Assembly: GCF_014764365.1 (NCBI RefSeq)
Contig: NZ_CP061718.1
Coordinates: forward strand, 1,860,001 to 1,924,000
Source: Roseococcus microcysteis
GTDB lineage: Bacteria > Pseudomonadota > Alphaproteobacteria > Acetobacterales > Acetobacteraceae
DNA: 64,000 nucleotides
Reading direction: 5' to 3'
This document shows positions 51,262 through 60,734 of the stretch, in pieces (position 1 is the first letter of the stretch; the number at the start of each line of letters is the position of its first letter). The position numbers and the translations under genes are program-made. Under the pieces are notes generated by a model that was given only the letters and a program-made list of their open reading frames with translations, made no database searches and had not been told where the DNA came from.

Positions 51262-52751
51262 CCCCCGAAGCGCCGATTGTCCCCGGGCCGGAGGCGCAGC
51301 CCCGGGCGCAGCGCCGTGAAGGGCAGCGTGGCAGGGTCCGCCACCACCGGGCCAGGTGCCGCCGCCACCAGCACCGCCGCGGCGATGGGCTGGAAATGCG
51401 CCCGGAAATGCACCGAGGACTTCACGGCCACGATCCGTTCCGCCGCCGGCTCCACGCCCAGGTGGCGGAACACCGCCTGGTCATGCGCCTGCATCTTGCG
51501 CGAGACGATCACCACCCGCACCTTCCCCACCCGCAGCAGCGCCGTCAGCCCAAGATTGGCCGGGTTCCCCTGCCCCATGGGCCCTTCCAGGGTGAAGCGG
51601 CCGTCCGACAGCTTTTCCACGACCCCCGTCACGCGCAGGGGCACGCCATCGCTCTTGCCGCCGAGGTCCAGCGTCACCGTCGCCCCCTCCCCTGCCGCGT
51701 GGCAGGCGGCGGCGGCTTCCGCGTCGTTCATGGGGGCCAGCGCGGCGGGTGCCCCCTGGCGCAGCAGCTCCGCCAGCAGCCCGGTGGTGTCGCCATGCCC
51801 GCCGCCGCCCGGATTGTCCTGGGTGTCGGCGATGATGACGGGCTTGCCCGCCCCGTCCGAGAGGCGCAGCGCCTCGGCCACGGCGGCGTCGGCCTCCATC
51901 ACGCCGCCGGTGAAGGCGGCCTCGCGCGACGTGATCTCCCGCGCCAGGGCATCGGCGGCTTTCTCGGCGGCATCCTGCGTCTCGGCCCAGCAGGCGATGG
52001 CCTGGCCGCAGCCGGGGAAATCCGCATAGGGAAAGCCGAAACAGTAGCCGAGTTCGACGACGCCGGCTTCCAGCCGCGCACGCGCCTCCATGACACCCGA
52101 CATGGGCTCGACCATGGTGCATTGGCTGGTGATGGGGATGAGGAAATCCAGCTCCCGGAAAGCCAGCGCCCAGGGCGCGCCGCGGCGGATGCGCGCCAGC
52201 AGCAAGTCGGTCGCGCGGCGGCCTACGGCGCGCATGTCCACATGCGGATAGGTGCGGTAAGGCACCAACACATCGGCGCATTCGGCCATGAGCCGCGTCA
52301 TGTTGGCGTGCGGGTCGAGCGTCGCGGCGATGGGGATGTCCGGCCCCACCACGGCGCGGGCGCGGCGCAGCAATTCGCCCTCGGCATCGGGGAAGTCGTC
52401 GCTGACCATGGCGCCGTGCAGGTCGAGGAAGACGCCGTCCAAGGGCGCCTCGTCCAGCGCGTCGGAGAGTGCCGCCAGGATCAGCGCCGACAGCCGCTCG
52501 AAGGCCGCGCGCGTTACCGGGCCGGCGGGGTTGGCGAAGGCCCAGGCCAGCGGCGCGATGGTGGCGCCGGCCGCATCACAGGCCGCGATGGCGCCGGCGG
52601 CGCAGGCGGAGGTGGGGCGCAGCCCTTCCACCAGTTCGTCGCGGTGCAGCAAAGGCGGCAGGCCGCCGGGCTTCAGGAAATCCTCCCAACCCGTGGCGCG
52701 CGGGGCGAAGGAATGGCTTTCGTGCAGGAAGCCGCCGATGGCGATTCTCAT
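51258..52751 (-). CDS. M81 family metallopeptidase (MlrC-like)
   Basis: The 497-residue protein has the MlrC N-terminal domain (GGFLHESHSFAP, FLDLHGAMVSDDFPDAEGELL, ATLDPHANMT) and the MlrC C-terminal domain (IADTQDNPGGGGHGDTTGLL). Named for microcystinase C, this family is widespread in bacteria that have no contact with microcystin and probably cleaves modified or linear peptides. The start overlaps the upstream M20 gene's stop (ATGA), so they are co-translated. Confidence 0.88.
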   Translation of the reverse strand: MRIAIGGFLHESHSFAPRATGWEDFLKPGGLPPLLHRDELVEGLRPTSACAAGAIAACDAAGATIAPLAWAFANPAGPVTRAAFERLSALILAALSDALDEAPLDGVFLDLHGAMVSDDFPDAEGELLRRARAVVGPDIPIAATLDPHANMTRLMAECADVLVPYRTYPHVDMRAVGRRATDLLLARIRRGAPWALAFRELDFLIPITSQCTMVEPMSGVMEARARLEAGVVELGYCFGFPYADFPGCGQAIACWAETQDAAEKAADALAREITSREAAFTGGVMEADAAVAEALRLSDGAGKPVIIADTQDNPGGGGHGDTTGLLAELLRQGAPAALAPMNDAEAAAACHAAGEGATVTLDLGGKSDGVPLRVTGVVEKLSDGRFTLEGPMGQGNPANLGLTALLRVGKVRVVIVSRKMQAHDQAVFRHLGVEPAAERIVAVKSSVHFRAHFQPIAAAVLVAAAPGPVVADPATLPFTALRPGLRLRPGDNRRFGG

Positions 52752-53980
52752 TGCGCCGCCTCCAGGATGGCATCGGCCAGCACCAGCAGCCCCGCCTCGG
52801 CCCATTCGGGGGTGATGCTCTCGGCCTCGTTGTGGGAGAGGCCGCCATGGCAGGGCACGAAGATCATGGCGGTGGGCACGCGGCGCGCGACATAGACGGC
52901 ATCATGGCCGATGCCGGTCGGCATCTCCTTGGCCGCCAGGCCGCGCCGCGCGACCGAGGCGCGCAAATGCCCGAGCAGCGCCGCGTCGAAGCGGATGGGC
53001 GGCGAATGCCAGAAATCGGTCACCGTGATGGTCACGTCCCGCGCCGCCGCGATCGCCGCGGCCCGCGCGCGCAGCGCCTCGCCCATGGCGTCGAGCTGCG
53101 CGGGGTCGCCATGGCGGGTGTCCACGCTGAACCAGACCCGGCCGGGGGCGACGTTGCGGCTGTCGGGATGCACCATGATCCGCCCCACCGTGCCGCGGCC
53201 GAGTTCGCCATCGGGGGCGCGGGCGGCAAGGGCGATCTCCTCCACCGCCGCGACCAGGTGACTGGCCGCCACCAGCGCATCGCGCCGCCCGGTCATGGCG
53301 CTGCCGCCATGTGCCTCGGCGCCCTCCACCACCACATCATACCAGCGCTGGGCCAGCGCATGGGTCACGATGCCGACGGACTTGCCCTCGCGCTCCAGCA
53401 CCGGGCCCTGCTCGATGTGCAGTTCCAGGAAGGCGGCCATCTCGGGCAGCGTGTCCTCGCCGCGCCAGCCGATGCGGGAAAGTTCCGCGCCGAAGCTCAC
53501 GCCGGAGGCGTCGGTCGTCTCCAGCACCTGCTCGGGCGGGAAGATACCCATGGCCGCGCCGCTGCCCATCATGGGGGGCGAGAAGCGGGCGCCCTCCTCA
53601 TTGGTGAAGTTCACCAGCATCAGCGGCGCCTCGGTCTCGGCACCGGCCTCGTGCAGGGCGCGCAGCACCTCGAGGCCGGCCAGCACGCCCAGCACCCCGT
53701 CAAACTTCCCGCCCGTGGGCTGGGTGTCGAGATGGCTGCCGAAGCCCACCGGCTTGCGCGACGGGTCACGCCCCGGCCGCAGCAGCGCCATGTTGCCGAA
53801 GGGGTCGAGGTGGAGGGTGCAGCCCAGCGCGGTCGCGCGTTCCGCCAGCCAGGCGCGGGCCTCGCCGTCGAGGTCCGTCAGGGACTGGCGGTTGCAGCCG
53901 CCGCGCGGGGTGCCGCCGATTTGCGCCACCTCGTGCAGATCCGCCCAGAGGCGGGCGCCGGAGAGGGGGATGTTTCGCAT
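52748..53980 (-). CDS. M20 family Zn hydrolase, N-carbamoyl amino acid/allantoate type
   Basis: The 410-residue enzyme has the AmaB/HyuC/AllC pattern: GGCNRQSLTDLDGEAR, metal ligands in GSHLDTQPTGGKFDGVLGV, TNEEGARF, ELHIEQGPVLE and the terminal PCHGGLSHNEAE. These hydrolyse N-carbamoyl-amino acids, ureidopropionate or allantoate. The ATG at 53980 begins MRNIPLSGARLW. It is followed by the M81 gene with overlap. Confidence 0.87.
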   Translation of the reverse strand: MRNIPLSGARLWADLHEVAQIGGTPRGGCNRQSLTDLDGEARAWLAERATALGCTLHLDPFGNMALLRPGRDPSRKPVGFGSHLDTQPTGGKFDGVLGVLAGLEVLRALHEAGAETEAPLMLVNFTNEEGARFSPPMMGSGAAMGIFPPEQVLETTDASGVSFGAELSRIGWRGEDTLPEMAAFLELHIEQGPVLEREGKSVGIVTHALAQRWYDVVVEGAEAHGGSAMTGRRDALVAASHLVAAVEEIALAARAPDGELGRGTVGRIMVHPDSRNVAPGRVWFSVDTRHGDPAQLDAMGEALRARAAAIAAARDVTITVTDFWHSPPIRFDAALLGHLRASVARRGLAAKEMPTGIGHDAVYVARRVPTAMIFVPCHGGLSHNEAESITPEWAEAGLLVLADAILEAAQ

Positions 53981-54044
53981 CAGGCCCGCCTCCGATCGCC
54001 GCAGGGCGCAGCGCAGCGAAGCCCGGAGGCGTGAATCAGCGGCA

Positions 54045-55334
54045 TCAGCATGTTTCCACCCCGCACCACTCGGCCATGGCCAGCGCGATGCTGCGCGTGA
54101 TGCCGTGCACGCTTTCCACGCCCACATTCTCGTCAATGCCATGGATGTCCTGCGCGTCCGGCCCGAACACGGCGCAGGGCGTGCCCTGGTACAGCACGTA
54201 GTGACGCCCGTCGGTGAGCCCCGTGGCCGGGTAGTCGCGCAGGGTGCCGCCGGTCGCCTCGGCATGGGCGCGGCGGGCCAGGGCGCTGATCGCGCTGTCC
54301 TTCGGAAAGGCGCAGGGGTCCGCCATGAAGCCCTTGAATTCCAGCTTCACCTGGGCGCCGCGCAGGCGCTCATGCTGGCTGGCCTGGGCCACCAGGCGCT
54401 CGATGTCGCGCTTGGTCTCGGCCGCCGTGTAGCCCAGCATGACGCCGACCCGCAGACCGATGCGGCAGCGCGTAGCCACGCTGCTGTTCCACTCCCCGCC
54501 CTCGATGGTACCGAGGTTCACATTCACCGGGTGGTTCACCCCATGGAATTCGGGGGCGATGTGCTCGGCGCGGTTGCGCTCGGATTCATAGTCCTTGAAG
54601 GCGGCGGCGATGATCTGCGCGGCCTCGATGGCGTTCACCCCCGCCTGCATGTCGCGCACATGGGCCGGGCGGCCGCTGACCGTGACCCAGGCCCAGACCA
54701 CGCCCACCTCGGCGGTGTAGAGCGCATCCACCCCCGGCCCGGGTTCGGGGATGATCACGGCGTCGGGCTTGGGCAGGGCCAGCATGGCGGCGAGCGCACC
54801 ATTGCCGGTGCATTCCTCCTCGATCACGGCGGCCATCTGCACCTCGGCGGCCGGCTGCAGCCCGGCGCGGCGCATCGCGGCGAAGGCCATGGCATAGCTG
54901 ACGATGCCCGCCTTCATGTCGCCCGCGCCCCGGCCATAGACGCGGCCGTTGCGGATGGCCAGCGCATAGGGCGGCGTCTCCCACATATCCGCCGCCCCCT
55001 CGGGCACCACGTCCACATGGCCTTGCAGCAGCAGCGACCGGCCGGAAGCGGCGCGCGGGCGGTGGATGGCCGCCACGTTGTCGCGGCCCGTATAGGGGAT
55101 CAGCGGTGGTGAGAGTCCCGGATGGCCGGCCATCGCCTCCGGGTCCGTCGGAATGCGGAAGGGGTCGAGGCCGAGATGGCGGTACAGCCGCTCCATCTCG
55201 TTCAGCGCCCCCGCCTCATTGCCGAGGGTGGAGGGGCAGCGCACCAGGCGAAACAGCCAGTCCAGGCTTTCGTCACGCAGGGAATCGCAGGCGTCGAGGA
55301 TGGCGCGCCGGGCGCCGGGATCGAGAGAGGGCAT
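54045..55334 (-). CDS. M20 family ArgE/DapE-type deacylase
   Basis: The 429-residue peptidase has zinc ligands in LLLQGHVDVVPEG and GRGAGDMKAG, the catalytic Glu pair in AAVIEEECTGNG, and a lid domain (SGRPAHVRDMQAGVNAIEAA). Such proteins remove acyl groups or short peptides from amino acids; it is not specifically ArgE or DapE by sequence. It lies 64 bases ahead of the other M20 gene and is divergent from the HDAC-like gene across 62 bases. Confidence 0.86.
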   Translation of the reverse strand: MPSLDPGARRAILDACDSLRDESLDWLFRLVRCPSTLGNEAGALNEMERLYRHLGLDPFRIPTDPEAMAGHPGLSPPLIPYTGRDNVAAIHRPRAASGRSLLLQGHVDVVPEGAADMWETPPYALAIRNGRVYGRGAGDMKAGIVSYAMAFAAMRRAGLQPAAEVQMAAVIEEECTGNGALAAMLALPKPDAVIIPEPGPGVDALYTAEVGVVWAWVTVSGRPAHVRDMQAGVNAIEAAQIIAAAFKDYESERNRAEHIAPEFHGVNHPVNVNLGTIEGGEWNSSVATRCRIGLRVGVMLGYTAAETKRDIERLVAQASQHERLRGAQVKLEFKGFMADPCAFPKDSAISALARRAHAEATGGTLRDYPATGLTDGRHYVLYQGTPCAVFGPDAQDIHGIDENVGVESVHGITRSIALAMAEWCGVETC

Positions 55335-55396
55335 CGGCCCAGCACACCAGCGCCCCGCCGTGTTGTCGAGGGGCCGGCCGGTGTTACCGTGCCCCC

Positions 55397-56428
55397 ATGA
55401 AAGCCTTTCACGATCCGGGCGAGGCCGCCCACCACCCCCGCTTCTTCCTCATGCGCGGGGCGTTGCGCCCGAATTTCGAAATCCCGGCCCGCGCGGCCTC
55501 CCTCCGCGAAGGGCTGTCCCGCCTGGGCCTGGAACCGCAGGCGGTGGCGCCCGCCGGCATGGCCGAACTCGCCCGGCTGCACAGCCAGCCCTATCTGGAC
55601 TTCCTGGAATCCGCCGCCGCCGAATGGGCCGCCCTGCCCGAGGCCGGGCCCGAGGTGGTGGCCAACATCCACCCCACGCCCGAGATGCTGGAACAGGCGC
55701 AGCTTTCGCCCACCCACATCACCGCCCGCACCGGCGTCTTCACCGCCGACACGGCCTGCCCCATCGGCCCGGGCACCTGGGATGCGTCGCGCGGGGCCGC
55801 CGCCTGCGCCCTGGCCGCGGCCGATGCGGCGGCGGCGGGGGGCGACGCCTATGCCCTCTGCCGCCCGCCCGGCCACCACGCCTATGCCGCGCGGGCGGGC
55901 GGGCATTGCTACATCAACAACTCGGCCCTGGCCGCGCAGCGGCTGCGCGATGCCGGTGCGGCGCGCGTGGCCGTGCTCGACATTGACAGCCACCATGGCA
56001 ACGGCACCCAGGGCATCTTCTGGGAGCGGCCGGACGTGCTGACCATCTCCCTCCACGCCGACCCCTCCCGCTACTACCCCTGGTATGTGGGCTTCGCGGG
56101 CGAGACGGGCGGCGGCGCGGGGGCGGGCTTCAACCTCAACCTGCCCCAGCCCTTCGGCACCGGCGACGAAGGGTGGCTGGCCGCGCTGGAACAGGGCCTG
56201 GCCACCATCCGGGGCTTCGCGCCGGACGCGCTGGTGGTGGCGCTGGGCTTCGACGCCAGCGAGCATGAGCCACTGGCCGCGCTGAAGGTCACGGCCGACG
56301 GCTTCGCCCGCGCGGGCCAGGCCATCGGCGCGCTCAACCTGCCCACCGCCATCTGCCAGGAGGGCGGCTACAATTGCGACATCCTGGGTGACCTGCTGGC
56401 CCGTTTCCTGTCAGGCTTCGGCCGATGA
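55397..56428 (+). CDS. Histone deacetylase-like (acetylpolyamine) amidohydrolase
   Basis: The 343-residue enzyme has the class II HDAC/acetylpolyamine aminohydrolase motifs: CRPPGHHAYAARAGGHCYINN, zinc ligands in DIDSHHGNGTQGIFW and GFDASEHEPLA, and the C-terminal CQEGGYN. Bacterial members deacetylate acetylated polyamines or small amides. It overlaps the M19 gene by ATGA. Confidence 0.88.
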   Translation: MKAFHDPGEAAHHPRFFLMRGALRPNFEIPARAASLREGLSRLGLEPQAVAPAGMAELARLHSQPYLDFLESAAAEWAALPEAGPEVVANIHPTPEMLEQAQLSPTHITARTGVFTADTACPIGPGTWDASRGAAACALAAADAAAAGGDAYALCRPPGHHAYAARAGGHCYINNSALAAQRLRDAGAARVAVLDIDSHHGNGTQGIFWERPDVLTISLHADPSRYYPWYVGFAGETGGGAGAGFNLNLPQPFGTGDEGWLAALEQGLATIRGFAPDALVVALGFDASEHEPLAALKVTADGFARAGQAIGALNLPTAICQEGGYNCDILGDLLARFLSGFGR

Positions 56429-57420
56429 ACACGAACAACCCGCTGATCCTCGACACGCACATTGACATCCGCTGGCCCGAGCCGCCGGACTGGCTCACCC
56501 ACACCGACCGCTGCGTGGACCTGCCCAAGATGCGCGAGGGCGGCATGTCCGCCGCTGTCTTCATCGCCTATGTCGCCCAGGGCCCCCGCGACCATGTGGG
56601 CCACGCGGCCGCCGCCGCCCGCGCCGAGGCCATGCTGCGCCACATCCGCGACCGCGCGGACGGCACCACGGCCCGCTTCTGCGCCACCCCGGACGAGGTG
56701 GAGGCGGCCTTCGCCGCTGGCGTGCCCGCCGTGCTCTCGGCCGTCGAGAACGGCTACGCCATGGGGCATGACCTGGGCCGCATCGCGCTGTGGCGGCGCC
56801 TGGGCGCCATCTACCTGACGCTGACCCATGACGGGCACAACGCGCTCTCCGACAGCGCCCGCCCCCGCAAGAATCTGGGCGATGCGGAGGAGGAGCATGG
56901 CGGGCTGACCGCACTCGGCCGCGCCGCCATCGCGGAGATGAACCGCGTCGGGCTGATGCTGGACTGCTCGCACGTGTCGAAGGCCGGCATGATGCAGGCT
57001 TGCGAGATCTCCCGCGTGCCCGTCGCCGTCACCCACACCGCCTGCGCGGCCCTGAACGCCCACCCCCGCAACCTGGATGACGAGCAGCTGGACGCCATCC
57101 GCGCCTGCGGGGGCGTGGCGCAGATCACGGCCGTGGCCTCCTTCCTGAGACCCGCGCCCCCCAACGGCGCCGCCCAGGCCACCGTGGCGGACCTGGTGGA
57201 CCATGTGGAACATGCGGTGCGGCGCATCGGCCTCGACCATGTCGGCATCTCCTCCGATTTCGACGGGGGCGGCGGTGTGCAGGGCTGGATGCATGCGGGG
57301 GAAAGTGCCGCCATCACCGCCGAACTGGCCCGGCGCGGCTATGGCCCGCGCGAGATCGGGCTGCTCTGGTCGGGCAATTTCCTGCGGGTCTGGCGCCAGG
57401 TTCTTCGCCACGTGACATGA
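56425..57420 (+). CDS. Membrane dipeptidase-type M19 peptidase
   Basis: The 331-residue enzyme has the renal-dipeptidase TIM-barrel ligands: LDTHIDIRW at the N-terminus, HDGHNALSDSA, LMLDCSHVSKAGMMQ, VTHTACAALNAHPRN and HVGISSDFDGGGG. M19 enzymes cleave dipeptides, often with D-residues, and some act on acylated amino acids. No signal peptide, so it is cytoplasmic. The start overlaps the HDAC-like gene's stop. Confidence 0.88.
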   Translation: MNTNNPLILDTHIDIRWPEPPDWLTHTDRCVDLPKMREGGMSAAVFIAYVAQGPRDHVGHAAAAARAEAMLRHIRDRADGTTARFCATPDEVEAAFAAGVPAVLSAVENGYAMGHDLGRIALWRRLGAIYLTLTHDGHNALSDSARPRKNLGDAEEEHGGLTALGRAAIAEMNRVGLMLDCSHVSKAGMMQACEISRVPVAVTHTACAALNAHPRNLDDEQLDAIRACGGVAQITAVASFLRPAPPNGAAQATVADLVDHVEHAVRRIGLDHVGISSDFDGGGGVQGWMHAGESAAITAELARRGYGPREIGLLWSGNFLRVWRQVLRHVT

Positions 57421-57504
57421 GCGCAACGTCTTGCGCCGGGGGCCGCAGCGTGCATATGCAGCGTCCGGACAAATAGCCGACCATTCAACGGGGGATATGG
57501 CCTG

Positions 57505-58625
57505 ATGCGCCTTGCGGTCCTGAAGGAGACGAAACCCGGCGAAAGCCGAGTGGCGGCGACGCCCGAGACGGTGAAGAAACTCATCGCCCTCGGTCTCGAT
57601 GTCACGGTGCAGCAGGGCGCGGGCCTGGCCTCCGGCCTGCCGGACGCGGAATATGCCGCGGCCGGCGCCACCATGGCCCCCGATGCCGCCACGGCGCTGG
57701 CCGGTGCCGCCATCGTCTTCGCTGTCCGCGCCCCCGAGGCCACCCTGCCCCAGGGCGCGCTGCTGCTGGGCACGCTCCAGGCCGATGCCGCCGCCGCCCA
57801 AGGCTTCGCGGCGGCGGGCGTGGATGCCTGCGCCATGGAACTCCTGCCGCGCATCACCCGCGCGCAGAGCATGGACGTGCTCTCCTCCCAGGCGAATTTG
57901 GCGGGCTACCGCGCCGTGATCGAGGGTGCGGGCGCCTTCGACCGCGGCTTCCCCATGCTGATGACGGCGGCCGGCACGGTGCCCGCCGCCAACGTCTTCG
58001 TGATGGGCGCGGGGTGGCGGGGCTACAGGCCATCGCGACCGCCCGACGTCTCGGCGGCCGCGTCTCGGCCACCGATGTCCGCCCCGCCGCCAAGGAGGAG
58101 ATCAAGTCCCTCGGCGCCAGCTTCGTGGGCTATGAGGATGAGGAAAGCCGCGCGGCCCAGACCGCCGGCGGCTACGCCAAGCAGCTTTCCGCCGAATTCT
58201 ACGCCAAGCAGGCCGAGGTGGTGGCTACCCATATCGCCAAGCAGGATGTGGTGGTCTGCACGGCCCTGGTGCAGGGCCGGAAGGCGCCGACCCTCGTCAC
58301 CGAAGCGATGGTCGCCTCCATGAAGCCCGGCAGCGTCATCGTGGACATCGCGGCCGATGCCGGCGGCAATTGCGCGCTGACCAAGCCCGGCCAGTCCTAC
58401 CTGACGGACAATGGCGTGAAGATCCTGGGCTTCACCAATTGGCCCGGCCGCATCCCCGCCGCCGCCAGCGCCCTCTACGCGCGCAACCTGCTCACCTTCC
58501 TGACCACCTTCTGGGACAAGGACGCGAAGGCGCCCAAGCTGCCGCCCGAGGACGACATCGTCCAGGGTGTCACGCTGACGCGCGGCGGCGCCGTGGTCCA
58601 CAAGATGTTCGCCCCCGCGTCCTGA
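57505..58625 (+). CDS. pntAA: NAD(P) transhydrogenase alpha subunit 1, frame broken by one missing G
   Basis: This is the NAD(H)-binding dI subunit of proton-translocating transhydrogenase. The N-terminus MRLAVLKETKPGESRVAATPE and the middle LSSQANLAGYRAVIEGA are diagnostic. Just inside the dinucleotide-binding motif the frame breaks at a G4 run (58011-58014). One more G gives VMGAGVAGLQAIATARRLGG and continues to 58625, 373 residues in total, the right size. The other two subunit genes are intact, so an assembly error is likely. The ATG at 57505 follows GGGGGA. Confidence 0.85.
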
Positions 58626-58636
58626 CGGAGACCCCC

Positions 58637-59035
58637 ATGAGCACCCAGACGGAACTGGCCAACCGCGCCGCCGAGCTTTCGGCCCGCGCCGCCGAGCTGG
58701 CGGACTTCGCCCGCCGCGCCGCCGAGGCCACGGCCCCCGTGGCCCAGGTGGTGGAACCCTTCCTGCTGATGCTGACCATCTTCCTGATGGCCTGCTTCGT
58801 TGGATATTACGTGGTGTGGTCGGTGACGCCCGCGCTGCACTCCCCGCTGATGGGCGTCACCAACGCCATCTCCTCCGTGATCGTGGTGGGCGGCATCCTC
58901 GCCGCCGCGGCGGCCGAGAGCGACGCGGCCCGCCTCTTCGGCGTGCTGGCCGTCACCCTCGCTTCGGTGAACATCTTCGGCGGCTTCCTGGTGACGCGCC
59001 GCATGCTCTCCATGTTCCAGAAGAAGAAGGGCTGA
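58637..59035 (+). CDS. pntAB: NAD(P) transhydrogenase alpha subunit 2
   Basis: The 132-residue membrane subunit carries an N-terminal charged helix followed by three or four transmembrane segments (FLLMLTIFLMACFVGYYVVW, ISSVIVVGGILAAA, LASVNIFGGFLVTRRML), matching PntAB of the three-gene transhydrogenases in Rhodospirillum-like bacteria. It lies 11 bases after pntAA and seven before pntB. Confidence 0.92.
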   Translation: MSTQTELANRAAELSARAAELADFARRAAEATAPVAQVVEPFLLMLTIFLMACFVGYYVVWSVTPALHSPLMGVTNAISSVIVVGGILAAAAAESDAARLFGVLAVTLASVNIFGGFLVTRRMLSMFQKKKG

Positions 59036-59042
59036 GGCAGCC

Positions 59043-60443
59043 ATGGCCACCATCGCCACCCTCGCCTACCTCGCCGCCTCGGTCCTGTTCATCCTGGCAC
59101 TGCGCGGGCTGTCCCACCCCGAGACCTCACGCCAGGGCAACCAGTACGGCATGATCGGGATGGGCATCGCCATCCTGGCGACCATCCTGAACTCCGGCAT
59201 GGATTTCGGCGGCTTCGTCCTGATCATCGCGGGCATCGCCATCGGCGGCTCGATCGGCACGATCATCGCGAGCCGCATCCAGATGACCTCGCTGCCGCAG
59301 CTGGTGGCCGCCTTCCACTCGCTGGTGGGCATGGCGGCCGTCTTCGTGGCGGCGGCGGCCCTCTACTCGCCGCAGAGCTTCGGCATCGGCGTGCCGGGCG
59401 ACATCAAGGGCGCGTCCCTGCTGGAGATGTCGCTGGGCCTGGCCATCGGCGCCATCACCTTCTCGGGCTCGGTCATCGCCTTTCTCAAGCTGGATGGCCG
59501 CATGTCGGGCGCGCCCATCCTCTTCGCGAACCAGCACAAGCTGAACGCGGGGCTGGGCATCCTGCTGCTGCTGCTGGTGATCCTCTTCGTCGCCACCGGC
59601 TCGCCCACCCTGTTCTGGATGATCGCGATCCTGGCCTTCGGCCTGGGCTTCCTGCTCATCATCCCCATTGGCGGCGCCGATATGCCCGTCGTGGTGTCCA
59701 TGCTGAACAGCTACTCCGGCTGGGCGGCGGCGGGCATCGGCTTCACCATCGGCAACCTGCTGCTGATCGTGACCGGCGCGCTGGTGGGCGCCTCGGGCGC
59801 CATCCTCTCCTACATCATGTGCAAGGGGATGAACCGCTCCATCATCAACGTGCTGCTGGGCGGCTTCGGCAGCGAGAGCGGCGCGGCGGCGGCCGGCGGT
59901 AGCGCAGACCGTGCGCCCGTGAAGGCCGGCAGCCCCGAGGACGCGGCCTTCATCATGAAGAATGCCGGCAAGATCATCGTGGTGCCCGGCTATGGCATGG
60001 CGGTGGCCCAGGCCCAGCAGGTGGTGCGCGAAATGGCGGACCTGCTGAAGAAGGAGGGCGTGGAGGTCTCCTACGCCATCCACCCGGTCGCCGGCCGCAT
60101 GCCCGGCCACATGAACGTGCTGCTGGCCGAGGCGAACGTGCCCTATGACGAGGTGCATGAGCTGGAGGAGATCAACCCCGAATTCGCCGAGGCCGACGTG
60201 GCCTATGTCATCGGGGCCAATGACGTGACCAACCCGGCCGCCAAGACCGACAAGTCCAGCGCCATCTACGGCATGCCCATCCTGGATGTGGAGCGCGCCA
60301 AGACGGTGTTCTTCGTGAAGCGCGGCATGGCCAGCGGCTATGCCGGTGTGGAGAACGAGCTGTTCTTCCGCCCGAACACCATGATGCTGTTCGGCGACGC
60401 GAAGAAGGTGACGCAGGAGATCGTGCAGGCTTTGCAGCGCTGA
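59043..60443 (+). CDS. pntB: NAD(P) transhydrogenase beta subunit
   Basis: The 466-residue protein has the membrane dII part (about residues 1-260, with many helices) and the NADP(H)-binding dIII domain (AFIMKNAGKIIVVPGYGMAVAQAQ, YAIHPVAGRMPGHMNVLLAEA, VIGANDVTNPAA, KRGMASGYAGVENELFF). With PntAA/PntAB it uses the proton gradient to make NADPH from NADH. A strong terminator overlaps its stop codon. Confidence 0.94.
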   Translation: MATIATLAYLAASVLFILALRGLSHPETSRQGNQYGMIGMGIAILATILNSGMDFGGFVLIIAGIAIGGSIGTIIASRIQMTSLPQLVAAFHSLVGMAAVFVAAAALYSPQSFGIGVPGDIKGASLLEMSLGLAIGAITFSGSVIAFLKLDGRMSGAPILFANQHKLNAGLGILLLLLVILFVATGSPTLFWMIAILAFGLGFLLIIPIGGADMPVVVSMLNSYSGWAAAGIGFTIGNLLLIVTGALVGASGAILSYIMCKGMNRSIINVLLGGFGSESGAAAAGGSADRAPVKAGSPEDAAFIMKNAGKIIVVPGYGMAVAQAQQVVREMADLLKKEGVEVSYAIHPVAGRMPGHMNVLLAEANVPYDEVHELEEINPEFAEADVAYVIGANDVTNPAAKTDKSSAIYGMPILDVERAKTVFFVKRGMASGYAGVENELFFRPNTMMLFGDAKKVTQEIVQALQR

Positions 60444-60462
60444 GGCGCTGCAAAGCTTTTTT
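60429..60462 (+). terminator. Rho-independent terminator of pnt operon
   Basis: A perfect 12-bp stem (60429-60440 with 60445-60456, loop TGAG) is followed by TTTTTT. The left arm is made of pntB's last codons and the loop contains the TGA stop. Confidence 0.92.
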
Positions 60463-60670
60463 GTGCCCTCAGACGCGTCGTGCCGAAGGCACGCCTCCGG
60501 CGTGACGCGGCGGCTCCGCCGCCTTGGCTTTCGCCGCGCCGCTGGAGCGCGGCCGGTACGGTCAGTTGGGCGGCGCCGGCCGCTGTGCGGCCGGATCCTT
60601 CATAGCCAGCTCTGAACGTCTTGGGGGCGCTCCTCTCTGGGGGCGCCCCTTTCCATTTCCGGCCTAACGC
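60463..60670. repeat. Palindrome-dense intergenic region
   Basis: About 208 bases without a gene hold several short hairpins: CGTGCC-GAA-GGCACG, GGCGGC-TCC-GCCGCC, and CCGGCCGC-TGT-GCGGCCGG (60576-60594). Near 60622 GGGGGCGC occurs twice in direct order. The composition resembles dispersed palindromic (REP-like) elements. No promoter stands out. Confidence 0.5.
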
Positions 60671-60701
60671 AAAAAGGGCGCCCACCCGAAGGTGGCGCCC
60701 T
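60671..60701 (-). terminator. Rho-independent terminator of rpsU
   Basis: On the minus strand AGGGCGCCACC pairs with GGTGGGCGCCCT (one bulged base) around a TTCG loop, followed by TTTTT, 34 bases after the rpsU stop. Confidence 0.88.
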
Positions 60702-60734
60702 GTCCGCGTGCGATATCAGGCAGAAAGGGGAGCT

